The position numbers and the translations under genes were made by a program. DNA of 47,467 nt from Terriglobia bacterium. GTDB lineage: Bacteria > Acidobacteriota > Terriglobia > Bryobacterales > Bryobacteraceae. Each line of letters opens with the position of its first letter. Position 1 is the stretch's first letter. Where the stretch lies: contig JANXYJ010000054.1 of NCBI GenBank assembly GCA_025350105.1, positions 1 through 47,467 of the forward strand, written 5' to 3'. Of this stretch, positions 39,655 through 47,467 are shown one piece after another. The notes beneath the pieces were generated by a model that was not told the DNA's origin, did no database searches, and saw only the letters and a program-made list of their open reading frames with translations.

Positions 39655-40136
39655 CTCCAAGGCGATTTCGGAGTGTGTTGGGCAAGACGTTGAGTGCTTG
39701 CTCTTAAGGCATCACGGTGTTCCTGTGTGGTGTAAGTGTGTTTATGAACGACACAATGGTATGTCCCCCTAGTTCCGTTTCCGGGTGCTAGCGCGATGAG
39801 CTTGTGGCTTTCTCCCCAACATACAGGGCAGTACGGAATGTTTTTGCCTTGCGCTCGCTCTGACTGCCGAACAAGAAATTGTCCGTCGGGTTCCATGTTA
39901 AGGTCAGATTCTATCTCTTGCTGGCGCTTGTCGTCTGTTAGCGTCGCCTGAAGGTTGCGGTTATCTTCTTGCGCATCAACGAGGGCTTGACGAGTTTGAA
40001 TAAGAAGGCCTTGTAGCTCGAGAAGTCGAGCCGCGACGTCTTGTGGATCAACATGTTCACGCTTAAGCAATTCTAGGGCGCCTTGAATCAGCTTGAACCC
40101 TGCTGTCGCTGCCGAGAGTCCCTCCGCAATAGCCAT
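39651..40136 (-). CDS. Hypothetical protein with coiled coil and Cys/His cluster
   Basis: 161 residues with an AGGAGG ribosome site 5 nt before the ATG. An N-terminal helical region is followed by a coiled coil (about 30-80, [29 protein letters not shown]). The C-terminal segment has [16 protein letters not shown] and RDALRAS, resembling a small zinc ribbon (Cys-x2-Cys ... Cys-x3-His). No family is recognised. Similar two-part proteins occur on mobile elements, but nothing here proves transfer. Confidence 0.7.
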   Translation of the reverse strand: MAIAEGLSAATAGFKLIQGALELLKREHVDPQDVAARLLELQGLLIQTRQALVDAQEDNRNLQATLTDDKRQQEIESDLNMEPDGQFLVRQSERAQGKNIPYCPVCWGESHKLIALAPGNGTRGTYHCVVHKHTYTTQEHRDALRASTQRLAQHTPKSPWS

Positions 40137-40164
40137 AATTGCCTCCTGTGCAAAACCAATTCAA

Positions 40165-41154
40165 TCATTTGCTGCGCTGAATCAATTCCACCGCTACTCC
40201 ATTGGGATCTTCGACAAAAACGTTGCGTGACATTGGTCCCATTTGGATCGGTGCGCCACCGGCGGTGATCACTTTCACTCCGGCGGCTTTCAGCTTTTTC
40301 AGCATGCCGTCGACATCGTCCACGCGCAATGAAATTGCCACGGAGCCGGGGTCAGGGATGCGCAGGCGGAAAGGCTTGCGGGCGATGTTGCTAAATTCGT
40401 AAAGCTCCAAGCGAGCATTGGTTCCGGGTACGTTGCCCACGCTCTGTTTCGCCTCGCCCGAATGCGCGCCCACCATTTCCAGAATGGCGGGATTCGAGCC
40501 GAAATTGGCTCTCAGGCGAATATCAAAACCCAGCAGGCCGTTGTAGAACGCAAGCGTCTTTTCGGTATTCTCCACCGTGAGGCCCATGTTGGCACTGATG
40601 ACATTACCTGCGGGGGCGTCGGCTGGAATAGGCTCCTGCTGCAGTACTTCGAGGATGTAGCCATCGGGATCGCGCACCAGTACGCTGCGCAGGTTGGGGT
40701 TTAGCTTCACCGGTTGGCCGTGGCGGCTGATGATCTGCGCGCCAGCTTTTTTGAGTGCGTTGAAAGTGGCATCCAGGTCACGCACCCGAAAAGTGATGTC
40801 GGCTGCGCCGGGGTCCCAGTGATTGGGCTCACCTTCCTTGCGCTCAATGCCGGTGAATTCGGTGAGCTCCAGGCCAAAGGCCGCGCCGGGAATTTTGAAA
40901 GTCGCCGCGCGGAACTTGGCCGACTTGCCTTGAGGAAAAGCGGCGGTGTTCACTAAGCTGAGCACGGCCGGATTCGCGTTGGGCGCGGCCAGGGGAGCGT
41001 TCAGCTCCAGGCCAAACACGGTTCTATAAAACGTGACCGCTTCGTTCAGATTCTCCACGCCATGAATGAAATTCTGCACACCGGTGACGCTTTGGGCCTG
41101 CACCGCGGCGGCGCCCAAGAGGGTGAAGAGACCAAGGGAAAGAATATTTCGCAT
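40165..41154 (-). CDS. Secreted protein with two VOC (glyoxalase/bleomycin) domains
   Basis: 329 residues. The signal peptide is MRNILSLGLFTLLGAAAVQAQ. Two tandem VOC domains follow, about 24-158 (NLNEAVTFYRTVFGLELN ... VLVRDPDGYILEVLQQE) and 178-326 (NTEKTLAFYNGLLGFDIRL ... VFVEDPNGVAVELIQRS). The fold usually binds a divalent metal and can act as a dioxygenase, isomerase or resistance protein. The second-domain DPNG/VELIQ end is canonical. Secreted VOC proteins are common in Acidobacteriota but their substrates are not known. Confidence 0.85.
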   Translation of the reverse strand: MRNILSLGLFTLLGAAAVQAQSVTGVQNFIHGVENLNEAVTFYRTVFGLELNAPLAAPNANPAVLSLVNTAAFPQGKSAKFRAATFKIPGAAFGLELTEFTGIERKEGEPNHWDPGAADITFRVRDLDATFNALKKAGAQIISRHGQPVKLNPNLRSVLVRDPDGYILEVLQQEPIPADAPAGNVISANMGLTVENTEKTLAFYNGLLGFDIRLRANFGSNPAILEMVGAHSGEAKQSVGNVPGTNARLELYEFSNIARKPFRLRIPDPGSVAISLRVDDVDGMLKKLKAAGVKVITAGGAPIQMGPMSRNVFVEDPNGVAVELIQRSK

Positions 41155-41236
41155 AAGTCCTAAGTTCCTTTCGCGATGGTAGCAGAAAAGGGGGCAGAAA
41201 AACGCGGTGTGCTATGATGACTTTGAGTACGTTTGT

Positions 41237-41312
41237 GGGCCTGTGGCGCAGTTGGGAGCGCGCTTCCATGGCATGGAAGAGGTCGACGGTTCGAACCCGG
41301 CCAGGTCCACCA
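41237..41312 (+). tRNA. tRNA-Ala (anticodon GGC)
   Basis: 76 nt folding into a complete cloverleaf. The acceptor arms are GGGCCTG/CAGGTCC, the D stem GCGC/GCGC, the anticodon stem CTTCC/GGAAG with loop ATGGCAT (anticodon GGC), and the T loop is TTCGAAC. The 3' CCA is encoded. The T stem has one A-G mismatch and the acceptor one G-T pair. Confidence 0.95.
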
Positions 41313-41806
41313 AATGTTTCAAACACTTACGGGCCTCGGCCCGCCAAGTTCCTCGCCCGTGGAGTCCAACTGGAGTCCAAAACCCATTTGATGCACGGGC
41401 AGCCATGGGCACCGTGTCAATTCTCGATGGTGCCCCCGACTAGGCTTTCGCCGTCAACGTCATCCAAGGAATGGGCAGTGTGGGCACCGTTTTCCACGCT
41501 TGTTGTTTGCTGGAGACGACAACAATCACTTTCCAATATGAGGACGTTGCCCATCGCTTCGGGCTGATGATCAGCCGGCGGAATGGCTCGCCTTCGCCGA
41601 AGGCTGCCCGGCTGCCCCCGACGCGGGCCGGGGACTCGGTCAGAACATTTTGGGGTCGTCGTGTTGGGCGGCCCCAGGATGCCGTAAGCGTGCCAATGAT
41701 CCGGCGTTGCCGATTCTACGCCGTGCCTAAAGGAATCGAGAAGTGTCGCTAAACAGTTCTCACAGGTGCCGGGCGCTGCAATTTACGCCACGCGTTTGAA
41801 AATCCC

Positions 41807-41917
41807 CGGCTCAGAATTCAATTCGAGCCGCCCGCATTCGAACCGCGCAAGCGCAGCGGCCGCACGTTGGCCGAGATAGTCCGGCTGAGGCGTTTCGGAC
41901 GCGTTCAAGACACTAGT
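41807..41917. repeat. ~110-bp direct repeat, left copy
   Basis: Closely matches 46001-46110 in the same orientation, including an identical stretch from the second base of CGAACCGCGCAAGCGCAGCG onwards. Here it reads as an open frame (EPRKRSGRTLAEIVRLRRFGR), suggesting it derives from coding sequence. The two copies flank the TonB-dependent receptor. Confidence 0.9.
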
Positions 41918-42134
41918 AGCGCAGAACCATTGCTAGAGACTTCCGCAAACAATGTCGCATCCGCCCAAATCTGCAATGAATTGTACCCCGGAGCGCTCCA
42001 ACTCAGGCGATGCCAACCCGCTGCGAAACCGTTACGATCAACGCCACGCTGAGTAGCAAGCTTCCTTTAGTCGGCATAAGTGATTGATCCCATCCGAGTA
42101 TGTCAGACCCACCCTCGGTTTGCGGTGTAACACC

Positions 42135-42154
42135 GGTCACGTTCAACAGTGACC
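42135..42154. promoter_or_regulatory. Inverted repeat upstream of the receptor gene
   Basis: GGTCAC-N8-GTGACC, 170 bp before the start. It could be an operator or a small hairpin. An adjacent CGGTG-TAA-CACCG hairpin precedes it. Confidence 0.35.
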
Positions 42155-42324
42155 CGCATCACACTCGGCAGTAACAATTTGGAGTACGCTCATTCGCAAC
42201 GCTCGCCACAGTTGAAGAGGGATTGAGTCGTGGTCGCGATCAAGCTAGTCTCCGGCCAAGCCCCTCAACGTAGGCGGATTCACTTGAGCGTCGCGGGTTT
42301 CGATTTGAAGTTAAGGGGACAAAC

Positions 42325-45300
42325 ATGCGAATTAACTCAGGGAACGCGCTGGTGTGCAGGCTCGCCGTTTTGCTTTTGCTGGGTCTTCCTGCGTTTCCGC
42401 AGGCTGAACTCGGCCGCATCACCGGGATTGTCACTGACCCTAGTGGTGCCAGTGTGCCATCCGCAACCGTAACCGTCATTGACTCCCAAAGAGGTGAATC
42501 ACGTGTGCTGACCACGGACACCGCCGGCGCCTACTTTGCGACAACGCTGCTTCCTAGCACGTACACGGTGCGGATCGAATTCAAAAATTTCAAGACGGCG
42601 GAGCGTCAGAATGTAGTCGTGGAGACGGGCCAGGAGGTGCGCGTCGACTCCGTGCTCCAAACCGGCGACTCGGCGGAACGAGTGACGGTGGTTGAAGCGC
42701 TGCCGCTGGTAGATACATCTGACGCCGTCCTTGGAGGGACATTGAGCAATGCAGTCATCAACGATCTGCCTCTCAACGGCCGCGACTATCAGTCTTTGCT
42801 GACCATTCGCCCGGGTGTATTTCAGTACGCAGGCGGCGGATCCTGGACGCAGAGCACCAATGGCGTCCGTCCTGACGCAAATGGCTGGTTGGTAGACGGC
42901 CAATTGAACGCGGATCCGAGCAACGGCAGAAGCGTCATCGGTGTTCAAACTCCTCTTACGGACGTGGCCACCGTTTTGCCGATTGACGCCATCCAGGAAT
43001 TCAGCACGCAGATAAGTCCCAAGGCAGAAATCGGCTGGAAGACCGGCGCTACGGTAAACGTGGGTATCAAATCCGGCACTAACGTATTGCACGGCACAAT
43101 TTACGCTTTTGGCCGCAACGCCGATTGGGATGCGCGCAACTATTTCAATCCCACACCAAGCCCGCAGATACCGTTGAACCTGGAGCAATATGGTGCTTCC
43201 GTGGGTGGCCCCATCAAGAAAAACAAGTTGTTCTACTTCGCAAATTTTGAGAATTACCACAATGAGCTGGGCGTTCCTCAAACGATCAGCGCTCCAGAGA
43301 CGATCTCCACGGGCAGCGCAAAAAACAGCATCCCGGATGCGTTGGCGGCTCTTGCAGCGAAAGGAATTCCGATCAGCGCTGTCAGCCAAAGTCTGCTGAA
43401 ACTGTACCCCGCAAACCCCAACACCAGCACGCCGCTGCAGACAGCGTTCAGCAACACCAACGATAGCTACAACGGAATTGGGAAGGTGAACTACCGCATC
43501 AATGATCACCATATTATCAGTGGATTTTTGTACTGGAGCCAGTATGACGGCCGCGGGGAAGACAAAATCTATATCAATCCAACATTTTTGGCGTACGTTC
43601 CCGTCAGAACCGTGGCGAACAACTATAACTGGACCTACACGCCTGGCGCGACGATGGTTAATGAAGTCAGATTCGGCTTCAACCGTTCAACCCAGGGAAC
43701 CTATAACGGCGACATCGGCAAACTGGCAACCTCGTACGGGCTTAACACGGGGGTGACGGACCCAACCAGCGGCGGATTGCCGCAGGTCAGAATCAAGGGG
43801 TTTACCTCCATCGGCTCCCGCAACGGCCCGCCCAGTTTCGATGGACCAAATCCGTTTTATCGGGCAGCGGACAATTTCTCGTATTTCCACGGTAACCACG
43901 GCTTTAAATTCGGCGGCGAACTCGCCCGCGCGGATACGAATGCCGACGGTAAGGATGGCTCGCGCGGCGTGATCATTTTCGCTCCGGGCAATGCCTTTCC
44001 GGGCTCCACCGCGCTTGAAGACTTTCTCGCAGGGAAGCCGGATTCAGGCTCGCTTCCGTTCGGCAGCAAGCCTTATCGGGACGTAAGGAGGTGGCAGACG
44101 GCATTTTTCGCTCAGGACGACTGGCGCATTGCACGCCGGGTGACACTCAATTTGGGCTTGCGCTACGAATACGCCCAGGCGCCGCACGAATTGAACAATA
44201 ACCTCGGGAACTTCGATCCAATCCTGGGTCTGGTGCAGGAAGGCAAACAATTTAGTTCTATCTATCATGCTGACCGTAAACAATTTTCGCCGCGGCTCGG
44301 GGTCGCGTGGGACCTCAGCGGAAAGGGGACCACGGTGTTGCGCGCAGGGTTTAGCCGTATGTACGAAACGGTGAACATCGGCTACCTGGCCGGCAATCTC
44401 GGCACCAACCCAACTGGAGCCCTACTGAACGGCGTACCCGGACCGGGCAATATTGCCAGATCTACGGCAAGCTACGATGGATCACAGCTCAATTGGCCGC
44501 TGCAGCCAGGCGCAACAGCAACAGTGTTCCCAAACGGGGCCACGGGCGCGGCCTCCTGCAGTACGGATTCCCCTTGCAATATCAATAGCATCGATCCCAA
44601 TTTCAAGACTCCAACCGTCACCAACTGGACGGTGGGTATTCAGCACGCGTTCACCAACAATCTGTCCCTGGAGGTGGCGTTTGTACGTAATCACGGCGGC
44701 GATTTGCTGGGTGTCATCAATCAGAATGCGCCCCCCGTAGGCGCGGGATTCTGCGCAAATTCTCCGCTGACGCCGGCACAAATCGCGGCTGGGTGCAAGC
44801 CGGGTTCGCCCGTGACCGATCCGACCGCCGCCAGCACGGCATTTGAACAAGCTGCCCGGCCGTTCAACACGAAATTCCCTTACCTGCAGAACATCATCAA
44901 AATCGGGAACTATGACCGCTCCAACTACAACGGCCTGCAGGCGACTCTAACAAAGCGGGTTTCGCACGGGTTGTCGGTCATCGCCGGTTATACCTATTCG
45001 CACGCGCTTGACTCAGGTTCACTGAACGCATTCTATTTGCTGCCGCTGAACAGCGCCAGTGGCAGCCACGCCAGTGAGTATGCCAGCAGCGACTTCGACT
45101 TGCGCCATCGCCTGACCGTCGCCTTCACGTATGCTCTTCCTGGAAGAAAGTCACCCGGACAGTTGCTTCAAGGCTGGCAGGTGAGCGGGATCGTGACCGT
45201 GCAAAGCGCGCAGCCCTGGACCGGCATCGACACCGGCAACGACCTGAGCGGCACTGGAAATAACGGATACCGAAATGGTGGCGGCACCAGTGGCGATCGC

Positions 45301-45807
45301 TGGAATTTCTACGGCAAGTACGCGGATTTCAAGCCTGGGACCACCACCGCAATCGCATATTTCGCCGGCGCCAGCAACGCGAAGTGTCTGGCCCAAGCCA
45401 CGGCCAACGGTCCGGGCGCCGTCGCCTCGCTTACGAATTTTGGATGTTACGCGCAGGGCAGCTCAATCCTGATTCCTCCCGCGCCGGGAACCCTAGGCAA
45501 TATGGCCCGCAACTCTTTTCGGGATCTCGGGTTTAAGAACGTGAATGCGTCGATTTACAAAAACTGGAAGTTTAAGGAGCGCTACAACGCTCAGTTCCGC
45601 GCCGAATTCTTCAATGTCTTTAATCACCCCAACTTTATGAACCCGTACGGGGGCGTAAGCGGCTATGGCAGCGGAGCCACTGCCGATCCTTCGAATCCCA
45701 ACCTGTTTGGCTGCAGTTGCGCCACGCCGGACGTAGGAGCGGGCAATCCTGTAATTGGCTCGGGCAGCATGCGGGCGATCCAGCTGGGCTTCAAATTTAT
45801 TTTCTGA
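42325..45807 (+). CDS. Oar-like TonB-dependent receptor
   Basis: 1160 residues from ATG 42325, with AAGGGGAC upstream. A signal peptide (about 1-27, ending AFPQA) is followed by an N-terminal carboxypeptidase-regulatory-like domain (about 30-112, GRITGIVTDPSGASVPSATVTV). A plug-like region (about 115-245) contains LPLNGRDYQSLLTIRPGV and VLPIDAIQEFSTQ, and a long barrel ends in LGFKFIF, with the terminal Phe expected for outer-membrane insertion. This is the large TonB-dependent receptor type abundant in Acidobacteriota, usually tied to uptake of complex carbohydrates or peptides. The substrate is not deducible, and no glycan-processing gene lies beside it. It is bracketed by the ~110-bp direct repeats. 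Confidence 0.93.
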   Translation: MRINSGNALVCRLAVLLLLGLPAFPQAELGRITGIVTDPSGASVPSATVTVIDSQRGESRVLTTDTAGAYFATTLLPSTYTVRIEFKNFKTAERQNVVVETGQEVRVDSVLQTGDSAERVTVVEALPLVDTSDAVLGGTLSNAVINDLPLNGRDYQSLLTIRPGVFQYAGGGSWTQSTNGVRPDANGWLVDGQLNADPSNGRSVIGVQTPLTDVATVLPIDAIQEFSTQISPKAEIGWKTGATVNVGIKSGTNVLHGTIYAFGRNADWDARNYFNPTPSPQIPLNLEQYGASVGGPIKKNKLFYFANFENYHNELGVPQTISAPETISTGSAKNSIPDALAALAAKGIPISAVSQSLLKLYPANPNTSTPLQTAFSNTNDSYNGIGKVNYRINDHHIISGFLYWSQYDGRGEDKIYINPTFLAYVPVRTVANNYNWTYTPGATMVNEVRFGFNRSTQGTYNGDIGKLATSYGLNTGVTDPTSGGLPQVRIKGFTSIGSRNGPPSFDGPNPFYRAADNFSYFHGNHGFKFGGELARADTNADGKDGSRGVIIFAPGNAFPGSTALEDFLAGKPDSGSLPFGSKPYRDVRRWQTAFFAQDDWRIARRVTLNLGLRYEYAQAPHELNNNLGNFDPILGLVQEGKQFSSIYHADRKQFSPRLGVAWDLSGKGTTVLRAGFSRMYETVNIGYLAGNLGTNPTGALLNGVPGPGNIARSTASYDGSQLNWPLQPGATATVFPNGATGAASCSTDSPCNINSIDPNFKTPTVTNWTVGIQHAFTNNLSLEVAFVRNHGGDLLGVINQNAPPVGAGFCANSPLTPAQIAAGCKPGSPVTDPTAASTAFEQAARPFNTKFPYLQNIIKIGNYDRSNYNGLQATLTKRVSHGLSVIAGYTYSHALDSGSLNAFYLLPLNSASGSHASEYASSDFDLRHRLTVAFTYALPGRKSPGQLLQGWQVSGIVTVQSAQPWTGIDTGNDLSGTGNNGYRNGGGTSGDRWNFYGKYADFKPGTTTAIAYFAGASNAKCLAQATANGPGAVASLTNFGCYAQGSSILIPPAPGTLGNMARNSFRDLGFKNVNASIYKNWKFKERYNAQFRAEFFNVFNHPNFMNPYGGVSGYGSGATADPSNPNLFGCSCATPDVGAGNPVIGSGSMRAIQLGFKFIF

Positions 45808-45883
45808 GGTACACAGATGAGGTTCACCGCCAGGTTGGGGCGGCGGGAACGGCCAATGCCGATAGCAAATTCTCAGGTGAGTC

Positions 45884-46111
45884 ATGAAAACTCTAGGTAG
45901 GCGTGTGGAGACGCTGGAACTCAGCTTGGGAGTTACCCCCTCAGCTGCCGCCCTCCACGCGCATGAAACGTTGGAACAAATACGCAAATCGAGATCAACT
46001 CGGCTCGGAATTCAATTCGAGCCGCGCGCAGTCGAACCGCGCAAGCGCAGCGGCCGCACGTTTGGCCGAGATAATAAGGGAGAGGCGTTTCGGACGCGCT
46101 CAAAACGCTAA
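45884..46111 (+). CDS. Possible small hypothetical protein ending in the direct repeat
   Basis: A 75-residue frame. The first ~38 residues (MKTLGRRVETLELSLGV...ALHAHETLEQIRKSR) have a helical, coiled-coil-like character seen in many short phage-like or accessory proteins. The rest is the right copy of the ~110-bp repeat, read out of frame relative to the left copy because of one extra T. It is therefore probably a degraded or rearranged gene. Confidence 0.35.
   Translation: MKTLGRRVETLELSLGVTPSAAALHAHETLEQIRKSRSTRLGIQFEPRAVEPRKRSGRTFGRDNKGEAFRTRSKR
46001..46110. repeat. ~110-bp direct repeat, right copy
   Basis: Same orientation as 41807-41917, about 4.2 kb away. It has an extra T (GTTTGG versus GTTGG) that shifts the frame. 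In the alternative frame it reads AARLAEIIRERRFGRAQ, matching the left copy's LAEIVRLRRFGRVQ. Confidence 0.9.
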
Positions 46112-46310
46112 TGCGTGACGATAATACGTCTTAACGGACGTGGGTGTAGTGCCAACTCTTATGACGCCCTTTCTCAGCAATCTTCGGAGCAGCCGACCAC
46201 ACGGAGAGAGCCCAACATTCCTAATAATCCGACTTGTGGACAACTTGGCCGACGCGGGGCTTGTAACCGGCGATTTTGCCTTCCCGTTGCGCTAGATCGT
46301 TTGAGAATCC

Positions 46311-47329
46311 TTATTTAGTTACCACGAGAATCGAGAACGAATCCGGCACCATCGGACCTCGGGCTGCCGGCGCGTTACCAGCGGGCGGCGCCGGAGCAGG
46401 AGCGTAATCCGCCGCGATCAGCAGGATTCGGTTCGTCTTGCTATCCCAGACCATCTGTTTGGCGCTTTCCTTGGTCTGCACGGTCTGTTCCACTGCAAAG
46501 CTGGTCGGACTATTTTCCTTGACGATGGTCAGAGTGCCATCGACGTTAGCACTATACGTTTCCATCGTAGTCGGGTTGAAGATGGCGGAATCAACACCGG
46601 CACCGATGGGTAAGGCATCGATAACCTTTCCGTCTTTGGCCCTGAGCATCACCATCATCTGTGGTTGACGGCAGCCAGCGAAGAGGAGTTGGTCTTTGAT
46701 ATCAATCGCCAGCCCGGAGCATCTGCCGCCTTTACCCGCAAGCGGGTAGTGAGCAGACACGGTCATGGTCTTCGCGTCATTAGCAGCGACATTATCCGTG
46801 GGCTCGCGGATATCAACATACACATGGCCTTTGCCATCGGTAACGGCCTGCTCCGGCATCCGTTCGAGGTCGATTGTGCCAAGAACCGAGCCATCCACCG
46901 CGTTGATCACGGTCGCATTCGGCGCGATGTGGCTGAAAATGTACACTCGTTCGTTAAATCGATCGAACAGGATGGCATCCGGGCCGCCTTGCACATCGAT
47001 TGTTTTGATCGTCTTCAGCGACTTGGTGCCCACATGACGACAGGTTTGCTGCTGGCGAACCCGTGTCCTGATTTCGGATCGACCACAACGCCATTGGCCG
47101 CCGCATCGGGAATCTCGCCAGCTGGCTCAAGAGTATCCAGGTTGAAGACAGTGATTCGACCAGGGTTCTTGCGCGGGATATACAAACGGCGCGCGATGAT
47201 GTCGGCAAAAGCGGTGTCGAATGTGCCCGCGCCGCCAACCCTGACCGTCTTTGAGACCCGATAGAGCCCTCCGTTCGGCGGCTGTTGGGCTAGTCCGACC
47301 AGCGCCAACATCGCGAGCCCGAGTGTCCA
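46311..47329 (-). pseudogene. YncE-like beta-propeller protein, 5'-truncated and frameshifted
   Basis: The C-terminal part (46311-47033) continues the N-terminal part (to 47329) only after a frameshift. The N-terminal frame ends ...GHGFASSKPVVMW and the C-terminal frame resumes TKSLKTIKTIDVQGGPDAILFDR. Restoring one A (GGGACACC for GGGCACC) near 47034 would join them as VVMW-D-TKSLK. Repeats such as TVFNLDTLEPAGEI and GVVVDPKSGHGFAS are typical of YncE-like/surface-antigen propellers. The start is lost: only the end of a signal peptide (LGLAMLALVGLAQQ) remains before the IS end. Either a real pseudogene or, for the frameshift alone, a sequencing error. Confidence 0.8.
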
Positions 47330-47467
47330 TGGACTGACCCCCAAACTTGAGACAAAGTAATTTGACACACTTTGCAGGGAAAGGGACTGCAAGTGGCGAA
47401 GAAGCGAGCGGGGAGATATCCCCTGGCATTCCGGAAGATGGCGGTGGAGCGGCTGAAGGGCTGCGAC
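47330..47467 (+). mobile_element. Left end of an IS3-like insertion sequence (runs off the window)
   Basis: Starts with TGGACTGACCCCCAAACTT, which resembles IS3-family terminal repeats, and is followed 45 bp later by the start of a transposase OrfA-type frame. It lies in the signal-peptide region of the beta-propeller gene. The right end and target duplication are outside the window, so the exact boundary is approximate. Confidence 0.65.
47393..47467 (+). CDS. Transposase OrfA N-terminus, IS3-like (partial)
   Basis: 25 codons from a GTG start, running off the window: VAKKRAGRYPLAFRKMAVER and then LKGCD. The basic start and the Y-P-x-x-F-R-x-x-A-V-E-R pattern are typical of the helix-turn-helix beginning of IS3-family OrfA (transposase, HTH_Tnp_1 type). 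The assignment to IS3 rather than a related family is provisional. Confidence 0.65.
   Translation, partial: MAKKRAGRYPLAFRKMAVERLKGCD

Larger units (their letters stand above)
41313..42324. other. Gene-poor region downstream of the tRNA
   Basis: About 1 kb with no convincing gene. It contains an 11-bp direct repeat (TGGAGTCCAAC/TGGAGTCCAAA, 41361-41382), an inverted repeat GGGCACC/GGTGCCC (41407-41413 and 41429-41435), one copy of the ~110-bp repeat (41807-41917), and GGTCAC/GTGACC (42135-42140 and 42149-42154) upstream of the receptor gene. The short frames look like decayed fragments. This fits an old insertion region beside a tRNA. Confidence 0.6.

Noticed and set aside
42499-43512. Antisense frame (337 codons) opposite the TonB-dependent receptor
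   Set aside because: Shadow of a long high-GC coding region; no motif or plausible start.
41237-47467. Integrative element bounded by a tRNA 3'-end duplication
   Set aside because: No second copy of the tRNA 3' end was found in the window and no integrase gene is present.

Overview
The window looks like chromosomal DNA from an Acidobacteriota species, most likely a Bryobacterales (Solibacter-type) bacterium. The evidence is an NHL-repeat protein ending in the C-terminal domain first catalogued in Candidatus Solibacter usitatus, a long Oar-like TonB-dependent receptor with an N-terminal carboxypeptidase-regulatory-like domain, a small di-haem cytochrome of the reaction-centre cytochrome type, and a moderately high GC content. 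The taxonomy is inferred from gene content; no rRNA gene is present.

Layout. Bases 1-5.8 kb hold the 5' part of recA (minus), two coupled small membrane-protein genes, a Lys/Ala-rich hypothetical gene, thiG, and a Flp/Tad pilus trio (cpaB-tadB-tadC). Bases 5.9-14.3 kb hold envelope and regulatory genes: an SH3-domain lipoprotein, an outer-membrane barrel candidate, an NHL-repeat protein, and an ECF sigma factor followed by a zinc-finger/HEAT anti-sigma candidate and a two-PDZ protein. Bases 14.4-34.8 kb are a large flagellar region. On the minus strand it runs fliK-flgD-flgE-fliN-fliO-fliP-fliQ-fliR-flhB, then a BON-domain gene, then flhA-flhF-fliA-fliY/N-like-DUF6115-like gene. On the plus strand, diverging from fliK, it runs flgF-flgG-flgA-flgH-flgI-flgJ. 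Together these encode the export gate, switch proteins, hook, distal rod, P and L rings and the flagellar sigma factor. The MS ring, FliG, FliM, the ATPase complex, flagellin and stator genes are not in the window. Bases 34.9-41.2 kb hold a cytochrome, a SnoaL-like protein, a PhoX-like protein, a PilZ protein, a fumarylacetoacetate-hydrolase family enzyme, dtd, a hypothetical gene and a VOC protein. Bases 41.2-47.5 kb look accessory: a tRNA-Ala(GGC), about 1 kb without a convincing gene, a TonB-dependent receptor flanked by a pair of ~110-bp direct repeats, a decayed beta-propeller gene, and the left end of an IS3-like element that interrupts it.

The most unusual signal is not a gene family. 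About thirty short tandem arrays, mostly of 15-bp units (also 12, 14, 16, 18, 24 and 35 bp), lie between 2.8 and 38 kb. They occur in protein linkers and termini, where the unit is always a multiple of three, and between genes, where 14-, 16- and 35-bp units also occur. They are nearly absent from the accessory 38-47 kb part. They look like the product of a local duplication process acting across the chromosome, and they mark many of the flagellar gene boundaries.
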